From: DASQMT01 sp963827335
Lineage (GTDB): Bacteria > Actinomycetota > Thermoleophilia > Solirubrobacterales > Solirubrobacteraceae
Length of the DNA: 64,000 nucleotides
Reading direction: 5' to 3'
Assembly (NCBI GenBank): GCA_963827335.1
Contig: CAWHAP010000010.1
Span: 62,001 to 126,000 of the forward strand
Made by a program: the position numbers and the translations under genes. The notes under the pieces were generated by a model. It was not told the origin of the DNA and made no database searches. It saw only the letters and a list, made by a program, of their open reading frames with translations. Below, piece by piece: positions 52,054-60,873 of the stretch (positions within the stretch are counted from its first letter, which is position 1; every line of letters begins with the position of its first letter).

Positions 52054-53056
52054 GCCGCCGCGAAGGCGTCGACGGCCGTGAGCTGCGTGGACACCGTCCA
52101 CAGCCGCGCCGCCTCGTCGGGGTCGACCGCGTGCGCGTCGACCCCGCTCAGCTCGGCCTCGGGCGTGCCCGGCGCCGTCGGCTCGGCGATGTCGCAGTCC
52201 TCGCAGTAGACGCCCCCGAGGCCGATCAGCTGCGGCGAGGTGGCCGCCCAGAGGGAGGTCGCGGCGCCCTGCTCGACCGTCTTGAAGCGGTCGCTGTGGT
52301 TGCCCTCCTCGTCGATCCAGCCCGCGGCGACCATCTCCGCGCGTTCGATGTGGCGCTGCAGCGGGGTCATGATCCCGCCCGGGTGCACGGCGAAGGCCCG
52401 CACGCCGGCGTCCTGGCCGAGCGCGTCGAGGTGGACGGCGAACAGGTTGTTGGCGGTCTTGGCCTGGCCGTAGGCCGCCCACTTGTCGTAGCCGTGCTCG
52501 AACTGCAGGTCGTCCCAGCGGATGCCCGAGCGCTTGTGGCCGCGGGAGGAGAGCGCGACGACGCGCGCACCTGTCTCGGCTGGAGGACTCGCCACCGCTT
52601 CGCTCGCGCGGGCGGCGGCGAGGGCCGGCCACAGGCGGTTGGCGAGCGCGAAGTGGCCGAGGTGGTTCGTCGCGAGCTGGGCCTCCCAGCCCGGCCCGAC
52701 GCGCGTCTCGGGGCAGGCCATGATCGCGGCGTTGTTGATCAGGATGTCGACGGCGCGGTCCGTCGCGAGGAAGCGGTCGGCGAAGGCGTGGACGCTGCCG
52801 AGGTCGCCCAGGTCGAGCGCGTCGACCTCGACGCGGTCGAGCCGGACAGGACCTCCTCCGCGTGGGCACGGCGGCGGGACGGGACGACGACGGTGGCCCC
52901 CGCGGCGGCGAGCGCCCGCGTGGTCTCGAGGCCGAGGCCGGAGTAGCCGCCGGTCACGATCGCGAGGCGGCCGGCGAGGTCGATGCCCTCGAGGACCTCG
53001 GTCGCGGTGCTGCGAGCGCCGAAGCCCGAGTGGATGCGGTGTTGCGGCGTGTTCAT
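52050..53056 (-). CDS. Short-chain dehydrogenase/reductase, frame broken by a -1 indel
   Basis: The N-terminal part from ATG 53056 has the cofactor motif VTGGYSGLGLETTRAL near residue 35 and reads to AEEVLSG. The rest continues in another frame from LDRVEVDALDLGDLGSVHAF. Adding one C at 52841-52843 (GG-CTC to GGC-CTC) joins them into 335 residues with all key sites: ILINNAAIMACPE, Ser in VVALSSRGH, and catalytic YGQAKTANNLFAVH. It resembles WWOX/retinol-dehydrogenase-like SDRs; substrate unknown. Since both halves are perfectly conserved, a sequence error is likelier than a dead gene. It lies behind a MerR-type promoter. Confidence 0.8.
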
Positions 53057-53062
53057 GGCTCC

Positions 53063-53093
53063 ACCGTAGGCCTTCGAGCGCGCTCGAAGTCAA
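53063..53093 (-). promoter_or_regulatory. MerR-type promoter with dyad in a 19-base spacer
   Basis: On the minus strand: TTGACT (53093-53088), 19 bases, TACGGT (53068-53063), then six bases to the SDR ATG, so leaderless. The spacer holds a perfect 18-base palindrome CTTCGAGCGCGCTCGAAG (53072-53089). An over-long 19-base spacer with a central dyad is the hallmark of promoters activated by MerR-family proteins. No MerR gene is in the window. Confidence 0.7.
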
Positions 53094-53176
53094 GGGCGCG
53101 GTGGGTCTTCACGTGACCTGGCGACCGCCGATTCCGGGTGGCAGGTTGCGTGAAGGCCCACTAGCGTGCCGCGTCC

Positions 53177-54538
53177 ATGACCGGCCCGCACGACGTCCGC
53201 CTGCCCGAGCCCTTGGCCCGTCGCCTGGCCGAGCGCGCCGCGGCGCTCCTCCCGCTCGGCACCGTGCTCGCCGACGCGCACGAGCCCGACGCGGCGGAGC
53301 GCGACGCGCTCGCGGAGCTGGCGGAGCGGCTCCGCAACACCTACCCGTATCCCGATCCCCGCTACGCCGGGCAGATGCTCAAGCCGCCGGCCGCGATCGC
53401 CTGGGCGGCGTACGCGACCGCGATGCTCCTCAACCCGAACAACCACGCGCTCGACGGCGGGCCGGCCACCGCCGAGCTGGAGAAGGAGGCGGTCGCCCAG
53501 CTGGCCGCGATGTTCGGGCTGCCGCAGCATCTGGGGCACCTCACGGCCTCCGGCACGATCGCCAACCTGGAGGCGCTGTGGGTGGCGCGCGAGCTGCACC
53601 CGGACCGGGCGATCGTCTCGGGCGCGAACGCGCACTACACGCACGAGCGCGTGTGCGGCGTGCTCGGCGCGCGGCACGACTCGGTGCCCGAGGACCCGCG
53701 CGGCCGGCTCGACCTCGACGCGCTCGCGGCGCGGCTGGCCCGCGGCGACGTCGGCACGGTCGTGGCGACGCCCGGCACGACCGGGCTGGGCGCGGTCGAC
53801 GACGTTGCCGCGATCGCCGGCCTGTGCGCGGAGCACGGCGCGCGGCTGCACGTCGACGCCGCGTACGGCGGCTTCTTCAGCCTCGTCGCCGACGGGGAGG
53901 AGCCGGGGGTCGCCGCCGCCCCGTTCGCCGCGATCGCGCGCGCCGACTCGGTCGTGATCGATCCCCACAAGCACGGGCTCCAGCCGTACGGCTGCGGCTG
54001 CGTGCTCTTCGCGGACCCGTCCGTCGGCCGGCTCTACGCGCACGACTCGCCCTACACGTACTTCACGTCGGGCGAGCTGCATCTGGGCGAGATCAGCCTC
54101 GAGTGCTCGCGCGCGGGCGCCGGCGCGGCCGCGCTGTGGACGACGCTGCGGGCGCTGCCCCTGACGCGTGCCGGGCTCGGCCGCCACCTGGCGGCCGCGC
54201 GCGGGGCGGCGCAGGCGTTCGCCGCCGCGCTCGGCGCGGACGACCGGACGACGGTCGTCGTCGACCCCGACGTCGACATCGTCTGCGCCTTCAAGGCCGG
54301 CGCGTCCGCGGCGGCCGCGAGCGCTGCGTCCGAGGCGGCGTTCGACGCCCTCGCCGCGGACGGCTGGCACGTCGCCAAGCTGCGCGTGGCCACCGCCTGG
54401 CTGCGCGCGCGCCACCCCGAGGTCACGCCGGACGCGGACTCGGTCACGGTGCTGCGCTGCTGCCTGCTCAAGCAGGAGCACGCGGGGATCGTGCCGGCGC
54501 TCGCCGCCGCGACGGCGGAGGCGCTCGCCGCGGGCTAG
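53177..54538 (+). CDS. PLP-dependent group II decarboxylase
   Basis: 453 residues. PLP fold-type I: GHLTASGTIANLEALWVA near 117, VATPGTTGLGAVDD near 196, LHVDAAYGGFFSL near 225 (the Asp that holds the pyridine nitrogen), and Lys265 in DPHKHG, the Schiff-base lysine. Members decarboxylate aromatic amino acids, glutamate or 2,4-diaminobutyrate, or act as related lyases; the substrate is open. ATG with TAGCGT nine bases upstream. Convergent with the next gene through a shared CTAG. Confidence 0.87.
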   Translation: MTGPHDVRLPEPLARRLAERAAALLPLGTVLADAHEPDAAERDALAELAERLRNTYPYPDPRYAGQMLKPPAAIAWAAYATAMLLNPNNHALDGGPATAELEKEAVAQLAAMFGLPQHLGHLTASGTIANLEALWVARELHPDRAIVSGANAHYTHERVCGVLGARHDSVPEDPRGRLDLDALAARLARGDVGTVVATPGTTGLGAVDDVAAIAGLCAEHGARLHVDAAYGGFFSLVADGEEPGVAAAPFAAIARADSVVIDPHKHGLQPYGCGCVLFADPSVGRLYAHDSPYTYFTSGELHLGEISLECSRAGAGAAALWTTLRALPLTRAGLGRHLAAARGAAQAFAAALGADDRTTVVVDPDVDIVCAFKAGASAAAASAASEAAFDALAADGWHVAKLRVATAWLRARHPEVTPDADSVTVLRCCLLKQEHAGIVPALAAATAEALAAG

Positions 54539-54942
54539 GCCGTCAGGGCGAACTCGACGTCGTCGGCGAGGTGCCGGTGGAAGCTGCAGTACCCGGTGCG
54601 CGGATCGGGCGGGTGCCCGCAGGCGCGGCTCTTGCGGGTCGTCGCCCGGCAGCGCGGCGCGACGCCGCACAGCTCGTAGGTGACGGCGTTGGCGCTCTCG
54701 AGCAGCGCGCGCGTCGAGGCGACGTGCCGCTCGATCACGGCGTAGACCCGGGTCTGGGCGTCGAGCGGGAAATGCCACCGGATCTCGCCGAACAGCGTGC
54801 GGGCGGGATGCGCGAAGTAGTGGCGGTCGGTCACGAGCCGGTGCACCGTCGCCTCGCACGCGTGCAGGACTTCCGCACGGTGGCGGGGATCGTCGAGCTC
54901 CGGGGCCAGCTCGCGGTAGAGCTGCCGGCTGATCTGGAACAT
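54535..54942 (-). CDS. Unknown Cys/His protein, 135 residues
   Basis: Begins MFQISRQLYRELAPELDDP; a mostly helical N-terminal two-thirds is followed by a possible metal site: C-x6-C (LCGVAPRC) and then ACGHPPDPRTGYCSFHRHL, giving four Cys and three His in about 35 residues. I do not recognise the family. It is divergent from the LysR regulator, with two CTGATAAGT repeats between, so LysR may control it. Confidence 0.65.
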   Translation of the reverse strand: MFQISRQLYRELAPELDDPRHRAEVLHACEATVHRLVTDRHYFAHPARTLFGEIRWHFPLDAQTRVYAVIERHVASTRALLESANAVTYELCGVAPRCRATTRKSRACGHPPDPRTGYCSFHRHLADDVEFALTA

Positions 54943-54966
54943 CGCGCGGAGGATCGCGCGCCCTCA

Positions 54967-55006
54967 CTGATAAGTCAAAGACGGAGTTGGTCTGACTCTG
55001 ATAAGT
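54967..55006. promoter_or_regulatory. Direct repeats CTGATAAGT in the LysR intergenic region
   Basis: Exact nine-base copies at 54967-54975 and 54998-55006, 31 bases apart (three helix turns), between the divergent LysR and Cys/His-protein genes. Likely LysR contact sites. The second copy ends eight bases before the LysR ATG. Confidence 0.5.
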
Positions 55007-55013
55007 GTTCAAC

Positions 55014-55919
55014 ATGGAACTGCGCCAGCTGCGCTACCTGGTCGCGCTCGCCGACGAGCGGCACTTCACGCGCGCGGCGGCGCGCCTGCACATCGCGCAG
55101 CCCGCGCTCTCGCAGCAGGTCAAGCGCCTCGAGGACGAGGTCGGCGTCGCGCTCGTCGACCGCACCACCCGGCACGTCGCCCTGACCGCGGCCGGGGAGC
55201 AGCTGGTGGCCCGCGCGCGGCGCGCGCTCGCGGAGGTCGAGGCGGCCGCGGCCGAGCTGTCCGAGCTCGCCGGCGTCCGGACCGGCCGGGTGGTGATCGG
55301 CGCGATGCGCTCGACCGGCCCGTTCGACCTCTCCGGCCTGCTGGCCACCTTCCACGACCGGCATCCCGGGATCGAGCTCGTGGTCCAGGAGGAGCCGAGC
55401 GAGGTGATGCTCCAGCATCTGCACGCGGACGCCGTCGACCTCGCCTTCCTGTCGGTCAACCGGCTCGATCCCGGCCCGGACATCCGCCTCCATCAGTTCC
55501 TGGACGAGCCGCTGGTCGCCCTGCTGCCGCTCGCGCATCCCCTCGCCCGGCGCCGGCGGATCGACATGGGCGAGCTGCGCGGGGAGCGCTTCGTGGTGTT
55601 CGGCGAGGGCGGGTCGCTGCGCCGCATCGTCGTGCAGGGCGCGCGCGAGGCCGGCTTCGAGCCCGCGCTGGCGTTCGAGTCGACCGAGAGCGCGCGGATC
55701 CGCGCGATGGTGTCGCACGGCCTCGGCGTCGCGCTGCTGCCCGCGTCGGAGGCCGAGCACGAGGGCCTGCCGGTCGCCATGGTCGCCGTGCGCCGGCCCT
55801 CGCTGGCGCGCGACGTCACGCTGGCCTGGCGCGAGGCGCGCCGGCACTCGCCCGCCGCGCGCGCCTTCCTGGACCTCGCGAGGACCGCCGGCGCCGGCGG
55901 CGTGCCGCCGAGCGGCTGA
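55014..55919 (+). CDS. LysR-family regulator
   Basis: 301 residues. N-terminal helix-turn-helix MELRQLRYLVALADERHFTR, then AARLHIAQPALSQQVKRLE; linker helix to about 85; substrate-binding-like domain from residue 90 (TGRVVIGAMRSTG, ELVVQEEPSEVMLQHL). It resembles the group that includes CynR/GltC-type regulators of catabolic genes, but the target is unknown. The start at 55014 gives the canonical MELRQLRYL beginning. Confidence 0.9.
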   Translation: MELRQLRYLVALADERHFTRAAARLHIAQPALSQQVKRLEDEVGVALVDRTTRHVALTAAGEQLVARARRALAEVEAAAAELSELAGVRTGRVVIGAMRSTGPFDLSGLLATFHDRHPGIELVVQEEPSEVMLQHLHADAVDLAFLSVNRLDPGPDIRLHQFLDEPLVALLPLAHPLARRRRIDMGELRGERFVVFGEGGSLRRIVVQGAREAGFEPALAFESTESARIRAMVSHGLGVALLPASEAEHEGLPVAMVAVRRPSLARDVTLAWREARRHSPAARAFLDLARTAGAGGVPPSG

Positions 55920-55978
55920 GCGCGGTGCGCGGGTGGCGACGGCGCGGTTCGTGGCTTGCCACGCAGCGCCCCGGACAG

Positions 55979-56237
55979 CCGCATCGAGGGGAGGGGGTCA
56001 GGGGAGCGGCGTTCCTTCGGGCCCTCCAACGTCGAGATCGGCGCGGGCCCGCGGTCGTGCTCGACGTTGTGCGCCTGGAGCCCGCACAACGTCGAGTTCA
56101 GCGCCGTCCGTCCGCGGGACGCGACGTTCTGCGGGCGATCGGCGCACAACGTCGTACGCGGGCCGATCGCCGAGGGGCACGACGACGCTGGGGTGGCCCG
56201 AGGGAGCGCCGCTTCCCCTGACCCTCCCTCGATGCGG
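55979..56237. repeat. 259-bp element with 44-bp terminal inverted repeats and ACGTC hairpins
   Basis: Left end 55979-56023 (CCGCATCGAGGGGAGG through GGTCAGGGGAGCGGCG to TTCGGGCC) matches the reverse complement of the right end 56195-56237, with only a few differences. Inside are three dyads: CAACGTCGAG/CTCGACGTTG (56027-56036 and 56060-56069), a 14-base arm pair with one mismatch (56081-56094 and 56122-56135), and GCGATCGGC/GCCGATCGC around another AACGTCGT. The ends and hairpin arms recall the island at 34957-36585. The bases flanking the element, 55920-55978 and 56238-56304, hold only the end of one gene's trailer and a TACCGT box; nothing else was seen. Confidence 0.85.
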
Positions 56238-56304
56238 GTGTCCGTGCGGCATCGCGGCGCAGCGCGAAAGGCGCCGTCACCGCAACCGCTACCGTCCCCC
56301 GCCT

Positions 56305-57246
56305 ATGCGCCGAGCGGCTGCAGCCATCACTGCGCTCACGCTCCTGGCGGGCTGCGGCGGCGACGACGAGCCGACCGCCGCGACCCCGGCCGCGACGGCG
56401 AGCCCCGCGGCGTCGGCAGAGCCGTCCGAGCCGGTCGCGCCGGCGGGCGAGCCGGGCGCGGCGCCGTTCATCGGCTCCCTGACGGTCGACCCCGGGGACG
56501 GCACGCTGATCGCGGGCACCGGGCTCGGCGCGTTCCGCCTGGAGGCGGGCGCCAGGCGCGCGAAGCCGTTCGAAGGCGAGCTGGCGACGCCCGGCGCCAC
56601 CGGCGCGATCTCCCCGAACCTCGTCCTGCGCTTCACCGGGCCGGGCGCGCTGATCGCCTCCGGCCACCCGAAGGACGCCGCGTCCGGGCTGCCGGAGTAC
56701 CTCGGCCTGATCCGCTCCGGCGACGGCGGGGCGACCTGGGAGCCGGTCGCGCTGCTCGGGGAGGCCGATCTGCACGCGCTCGACGTGCGCGGCGACGTCG
56801 TGGCCGGTCAGCCCGTCGACGAGGAGAAGGTGCTCGTCAGCACGGACGCCGGGTCGTCGTTCGAGGAGCGCACGCCGCCCGGGGTCCCGATCGACGTCGA
56901 CCTCGATCCCGCGCGCCCCGAGCGCATCGCCATCACCACGGCCGACGGCCTCTTCGTCTCCCAGGACGGCGGCGGGAGCTGGCGCCAGCGCGACGTGCTG
57001 ACGACCGAGACCCATCTCGCCTGGTCGGAGACCGGCCCGCTCTACCGCGTCGACGCGGCCGGGACCGTGATGGTCTCCGACGACGGCGGCGAGCAGTGGG
57101 AGCAGGCGGGCAGCGCCGGCGGCGGGCCGACGACCGTGACCGTCGACGCCGAGGGCCGGCTCTACGTCGCGCTCGCCGGGGCGGTCATCGTCCGCTCCGA
57201 CGACGGCGGGCGGACGTTCACCGAGCTCGCCCGCATCCGTTCCTAG
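56305..57246 (+). CDS. Lipoprotein with BNR/sialidase-like beta-propeller repeats
   Basis: 313 residues. Short signal peptide and lipobox LLAGC put the anchor Cys near residue 17; a Thr/Ala/Pro linker follows to about 50. The rest shows repeated S-x-D-x-G-x-x-W-like motifs (RSGDGGATWEPV, STDAGSSFEE, SQDGGGSWRQR, SDDGGEQWEQA, SDDGGRTFTEL), each an Asp-box blade turn. Similar secreted proteins are called F510_1955-type or photosystem-assembly-like; no enzyme activity can be claimed. TACCGT nine bases before the ATG. Located right after the repeat element. Confidence 0.8.
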   Translation: MRRAAAAITALTLLAGCGGDDEPTAATPAATASPAASAEPSEPVAPAGEPGAAPFIGSLTVDPGDGTLIAGTGLGAFRLEAGARRAKPFEGELATPGATGAISPNLVLRFTGPGALIASGHPKDAASGLPEYLGLIRSGDGGATWEPVALLGEADLHALDVRGDVVAGQPVDEEKVLVSTDAGSSFEERTPPGVPIDVDLDPARPERIAITTADGLFVSQDGGGSWRQRDVLTTETHLAWSETGPLYRVDAAGTVMVSDDGGEQWEQAGSAGGGPTTVTVDAEGRLYVALAGAVIVRSDDGGRTFTELARIRS

Positions 57247-57848
57247 CGCCGCGTCCACTCCGGCTGGGCGAGATCGTCGATGCGCAGCTCGCGCCCGCGG
57301 AGCGCGACCTCGCGGAACTGCAGGAGGATCGCCCCCGTCGGCGCGTGGATGACCATGTCGTGGCGCAGCGGCATCTGCAGCAGCGGCCCGCCGTCCGGTG
57401 CGACCGCCCACCGGGGCACGTGCTCCGCCTCGAGGTTGGCGAGCGGGACCTGGTGCAGCGACGCGAGCTCGGCCGGGTTGCGGACGGGGCGCGCGCCGGG
57501 CGGGGCAAGCGCCACGACCGGGGTGATGCAGAAGCCCGAGTCCGTCACCACGTCGTCGAGCAGCCCCGCCACCGCGCCGGGCGCGAGCTCCAGGCCGGCC
57601 TCCTCGTGCAGCTCGCGGAGCGCCGCCGTGACGCCGTCCTCGCCCGGGTCGACCTTGCCGCCCGGGAGCGCCCACTGGCCCGCGTTCAGGCCGCGCGGCA
57701 CGCGCTTGGCGATCAGCACGCGCGGCGCAGACGCCGCGTCGAGCACGCAGACGGCGACCGCGGCGCGGCGGCGCACGCCGTCGTCGGGCGCCGCGCGGCG
57801 CGCGAAGGCCGCGAGGTTGCGGCGGATCCGGTGCTCGAGCGACGCCAC
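57243..57848 (-). CDS. NUDIX hydrolase
   Basis: 201 residues from GTG 57848. NUDIX box GGKVDPGEDGVTAALRELHE followed by EAGL near residue 60-83 is complete (G-x5-E-x7-REUxEE). The longer C-terminal part (DSGFCITPVVALAPPG, FREVALRGRELRIDDLAQP) resembles CoA-pyrophosphatase-like members, so hydrolysis of a nucleoside-diphosphate derivative is expected. Leaderless start: TACTGT eight bases upstream, interlocked with the divergent gene's box. It shares CTAG with the lipoprotein stop. Confidence 0.87.
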   Translation of the reverse strand: MASLEHRIRRNLAAFARRAAPDDGVRRRAAVAVCVLDAASAPRVLIAKRVPRGLNAGQWALPGGKVDPGEDGVTAALRELHEEAGLELAPGAVAGLLDDVVTDSGFCITPVVALAPPGARPVRNPAELASLHQVPLANLEAEHVPRWAVAPDGGPLLQMPLRHDMVIHAPTGAILLQFREVALRGRELRIDDLAQPEWTRR

Positions 57849-57856
57849 GGCCCGCA

Positions 57857-57866
57857 ACAGTAGGCT
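57857..57866. promoter_or_regulatory. Interlocked divergent -10 boxes (ANNNTANNNT), second case
   Basis: ACAGTAGGCT reads TAGGCT on the plus strand (6 bases before GTG 57873) and TACTGT on the minus strand (8 bases before GTG 57848). Geometry and the 24-base intergenic length equal those at 42845-42868. Confidence 0.6.
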
Positions 57867-57872
57867 GCGGGC

Positions 57873-59105
57873 GTGGGCACCGCACCCGGGCTGCACGACG
57901 CGATCGCCGAGCTGGCCGGCTACAACGACGATCCGGACGCGGGCGGGATCACCCGCGAGGTCTACACGCCCACCTACCGGGCGGCGCTGGACCGCGTCGC
58001 CGCGTGGATGCGCGACGCCGGGCTCGAGGTGCGCCTCGACGCCGTCGGCAACCTGTTCGGCCGCTGGGCCGGGAGCGCGCCCGCCGAGCCCCTCGTGCTG
58101 ACCGGATCGCACGTCGACACGACGCTCAACGCGGGCCGCTACGACGGGGTCCTGGGCGTGCTCGGCGCGATCGACGCCGTGCACCGGCTGCGCGCCGCCG
58201 GCCTCGCCCCGCGCCGCTCGATCGAGCTCGTGGCCTGGGCGGGGGAGGAGCCGCGCTTCGGCACCGGATGCGTCGGGAGCCGCGCGGCGGCGGGGCACCT
58301 CGCCCGCGCCGACCTCGACCGGCTGTGCGACCGCGACGGGACGAGCATGGCCGAGGCGCTGCGCGGCGCCGGGCTCGACCCGGACCGGATCGAGGAGGCG
58401 CGCATCGACCCCGACGGCGTGCACGCGCTCGTCGAGCTGCACATCGAGCAGGGCGCCGTGCTCGAGGAGGCGGGCGAGTCGATCGGCGTCGTCACGGCGA
58501 TCGCCGCGCCGCACGACCTGCGCCTGACGCTCGGCGGCTCGGCCACGCACGCCGGCGCCACGCCGATGCACCTGCGCCGCGACGCGCTCGTCGGCGCAGC
58601 GGAGGCGATCGCGGCGCTGGAGCGCCTGGCCCGCGCGTCGCCGAGCGGCACGACGGTGGGCACGGTCGGCGTGCTGCGCGTGCGGCCCGGCGCGATCAAC
58701 GTCGTGCCGGGCGAGGTCGAGCTCGACGTCGACATCCGCGACGCCGACCTCGCCGCCCGCGAGCAGGTCGTCGAAGGGCTGCTCGCCGCCGTCCGGGAGA
58801 TCGCCGCGCGGCGCGGGCTGACGCTGGCGGTCGACCCGATCGTCGAGGACATCCCCGTGCAGTGCGAGGAGCGGGTGGTGGCGGCGGCCGAGGCCGCGGC
58901 GCGCGACGCCGGGCTGCCGTTCCGGCGCATGACGAGCGGCGCCTATCACGACGCGATGGTGATGGGCTCGCTCGTGCCGATCGGGATGATCTTCGTGCCG
59001 AGCGCCGGCGGCATCAGCCACAGTCCCGACGAGCACACGGACCCCGACGACCTCGAGCGCGGCGTCGCGGTGCTCGCCGGCACGCTGGCGAGGCTCGCGG
59101 CGTGA
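57873..59105 (+). CDS. M20-family Zn-dependent amidohydrolase (allantoate/N-carbamoyl-amino-acid type)
   Basis: 410 residues. Dinuclear metal site: TGSHVDTTLNAGRYDGVLG near 75 (His, Asp), AWAGEEPRFGTG near 122 (Glu), VELHIEQG near 188 (His), and SHSPDEHT near 388 (His). GGSATHAGATPM near 222 marks the dimer domain. Enzymes of this kind hydrolyse allantoate, ureidoglycolate or N-carbamoyl amino acids to release ammonia. It is coupled to adenine deaminase by GTGA and near a purine permease, which favours purine-nitrogen recovery, e.g. allantoate. Confidence 0.88.
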   Translation: MGTAPGLHDAIAELAGYNDDPDAGGITREVYTPTYRAALDRVAAWMRDAGLEVRLDAVGNLFGRWAGSAPAEPLVLTGSHVDTTLNAGRYDGVLGVLGAIDAVHRLRAAGLAPRRSIELVAWAGEEPRFGTGCVGSRAAAGHLARADLDRLCDRDGTSMAEALRGAGLDPDRIEEARIDPDGVHALVELHIEQGAVLEEAGESIGVVTAIAAPHDLRLTLGGSATHAGATPMHLRRDALVGAAEAIAALERLARASPSGTTVGTVGVLRVRPGAINVVPGEVELDVDIRDADLAAREQVVEGLLAAVREIAARRGLTLAVDPIVEDIPVQCEERVVAAAEAAARDAGLPFRRMTSGAYHDAMVMGSLVPIGMIFVPSAGGISHSPDEHTDPDDLERGVAVLAGTLARLAA

Positions 59106-60808
59106 GCGGCGACCGCGCGCGCCTGCTCGCCGTCGCCCGCGGCGACGCCGAGCCCGACCTGGTGGTCGAGGGCGGCCGCGTGTTCTGCGCCTTCACCCGC
59201 GAGTGGCTCGACGGCGACGTCGCGGTCGCGGGCGGCCGGATCGCCGGCGTCGGGCGCTACGAGGGCGGCGAGCGGGTCGACGCGCGCGGCCGCTTCGTCG
59301 TCCCCGGCCTGATCGACGCGCACGTGCACGTCGAGTCCTCCAAGCTGCTGCCCGCCGAGTTCGCCCGCGTCGTGGTGGCGCGCGGGACCACGGCGGTGGT
59401 GTGCGACCCGCACGAGCTGGCCAACGTGCTCGGCGCCGAGGGCGCGCACTGGCTGCTCGACGCGTCCGAGGGCCTGCCCCTGCGCGTCTACGTGATGGCG
59501 CCGTCCTGCGTGCCGGCCAGCGCGCTCGAGTCTCCGCGCGGGCCGCTCGGTCCGGAGGACATGGCCGGGATCCTGCGCCGCGACCGGGCGCTCGGCGTGG
59601 CCGAGGTGATGGACTTCCCGTCGGTCATCGCCGGCGACCCGGCGGTGCTCGCCAAGGTCGCGCTGCATCCGCACGTCGACGGCCACGCGCCCGGGGTGCT
59701 GGGCCGCGACCTGGACGCCTACGCGGCGGCGGGGATCCGCTCCGACCACGAGGCGACGACCTGGGAGGAGGCGCTCGAGAAGCGCCGGCGCGGGATCTGG
59801 GTCCTGCTGCGCGAGGCGTCCAACGCGCGCAACCTCACCGCGCTGCTCGAGCTCGTGCGCCGCCACGGGCCGGAGTACTGCGCGTTCTGCACGGACGACC
59901 GCGAGCCGGACATGCTCGTCGAGGAGGGCCACATCGACGCGATGTGCCGCCAGGCGGTGGCCGAGGGGATCGCGCCCGAGGACGCCCTCGTGATGGCGAC
60001 GCTGCATCCCGCCCGCTGCCACGGCCTCGCCGACCTCGGCGCCGTCGCGCCGGGCTTCCGCGCCGACCTCGCGGTGCTCGACGACCTCGTCGCGTTCCGC
60101 GCGTCGGTGGTGATCGCGGAGGGCGTGGTGGCCGCGCGCGACGGCGCGGCCGTGGCCTTCGACCCTCCGCCGGTGCCGGACTGGGTGCGCGGCACCGTGC
60201 ATGCCGCCCCGCTCGCCCCCGGCGACCTCGACCTCGGCCCCGCCGCGGAGCGCGTGCGCGTGATCGACCTGGTCGAGGGACAGCTCATCACCGGCGCGGG
60301 GGAGGTCGAGCCGGCGCTCGCGGCCGGGCGCGTCGTCGCCGACCCGGCGCGCGACCTCGCCAAGCTCGCCGTGGTCGAGCGCCACCACGCGACCGGCCGC
60401 GTGGGCGTCGGGCTCGTGCGCGGCTTCGGCCTGCGCGCGGGGGCCTTCGCCTCGACCGTCGCCCACGACGCCCACAACATCGTCGTGGCCGGCGTGGACG
60501 ACGCGAGCATGGCGGCCTGCGTGGAGCGGCTCGTCGAGCTGGGCGGCGGGATCGCCGTCGCGCGCGACGGGGCGGTCGCCGGGGAGCTGGCGCTGCCCGT
60601 CGCGGGGCTGCTCTCCGAGGAGCCGGCCGAGGCCGTCGTCGCGCGCCTGGGCGAACTCGTCGCGCTGCTGCGCGAGCAGGGCGTGCAGGGCGACGCGCCG
60701 TTCATGTCGCTCTCCTTCCTCGCCCTCTCGGTGATCCCTGAGCTCAAGCTCACCGACCGCGGCCTGGTCGACGTCGCCGGCGCCCGCGTCGTGCCGCTCG
60801 CCGTCTGA
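59102..60808 (+). CDS. ade: Adenine deaminase
   Basis: 568 residues, GTG start overlapping the previous stop. Converts adenine to hypoxanthine and ammonia with a di-metal site. DAHVHVESSKLLPAEF near 75, DPHELANVLG near 105, IRSDHEATTWEEAL near 212, YCAFCTDDREPDML near 260, and the C-terminal AHDAHNIVVAGVDD near 460, all typical of bacterial Ade and its unusual C-terminal domain. With the NCS2 permease and the M20 hydrolase it forms a purine-salvage group. Confidence 0.93.
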   Translation: MSGDRARLLAVARGDAEPDLVVEGGRVFCAFTREWLDGDVAVAGGRIAGVGRYEGGERVDARGRFVVPGLIDAHVHVESSKLLPAEFARVVVARGTTAVVCDPHELANVLGAEGAHWLLDASEGLPLRVYVMAPSCVPASALESPRGPLGPEDMAGILRRDRALGVAEVMDFPSVIAGDPAVLAKVALHPHVDGHAPGVLGRDLDAYAAAGIRSDHEATTWEEALEKRRRGIWVLLREASNARNLTALLELVRRHGPEYCAFCTDDREPDMLVEEGHIDAMCRQAVAEGIAPEDALVMATLHPARCHGLADLGAVAPGFRADLAVLDDLVAFRASVVIAEGVVAARDGAAVAFDPPPVPDWVRGTVHAAPLAPGDLDLGPAAERVRVIDLVEGQLITGAGEVEPALAAGRVVADPARDLAKLAVVERHHATGRVGVGLVRGFGLRAGAFASTVAHDAHNIVVAGVDDASMAACVERLVELGGGIAVARDGAVAGELALPVAGLLSEEPAEAVVARLGELVALLREQGVQGDAPFMSLSFLALSVIPELKLTDRGLVDVAGARVVPLAV

Positions 60809-60837
60809 GCCTTCCCGATCGGCTGCCCGGCCGGTCC

Positions 60838-60866
60838 TTGCCCGACTGCGGCGCCGTGGCTAGCCT
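60838..60866 (+). promoter_or_regulatory. Promoter of the injection-system-like gene
   Basis: TTGCCC (60838-60843), 17 bases, TAGCCT (60861-60866), then seven bases to ATG 60874. Good spacing and a leaderless layout; it gives this gene a transcript separate from ade. Confidence 0.55.
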
Positions 60867-60873
60867 CGCGGAG

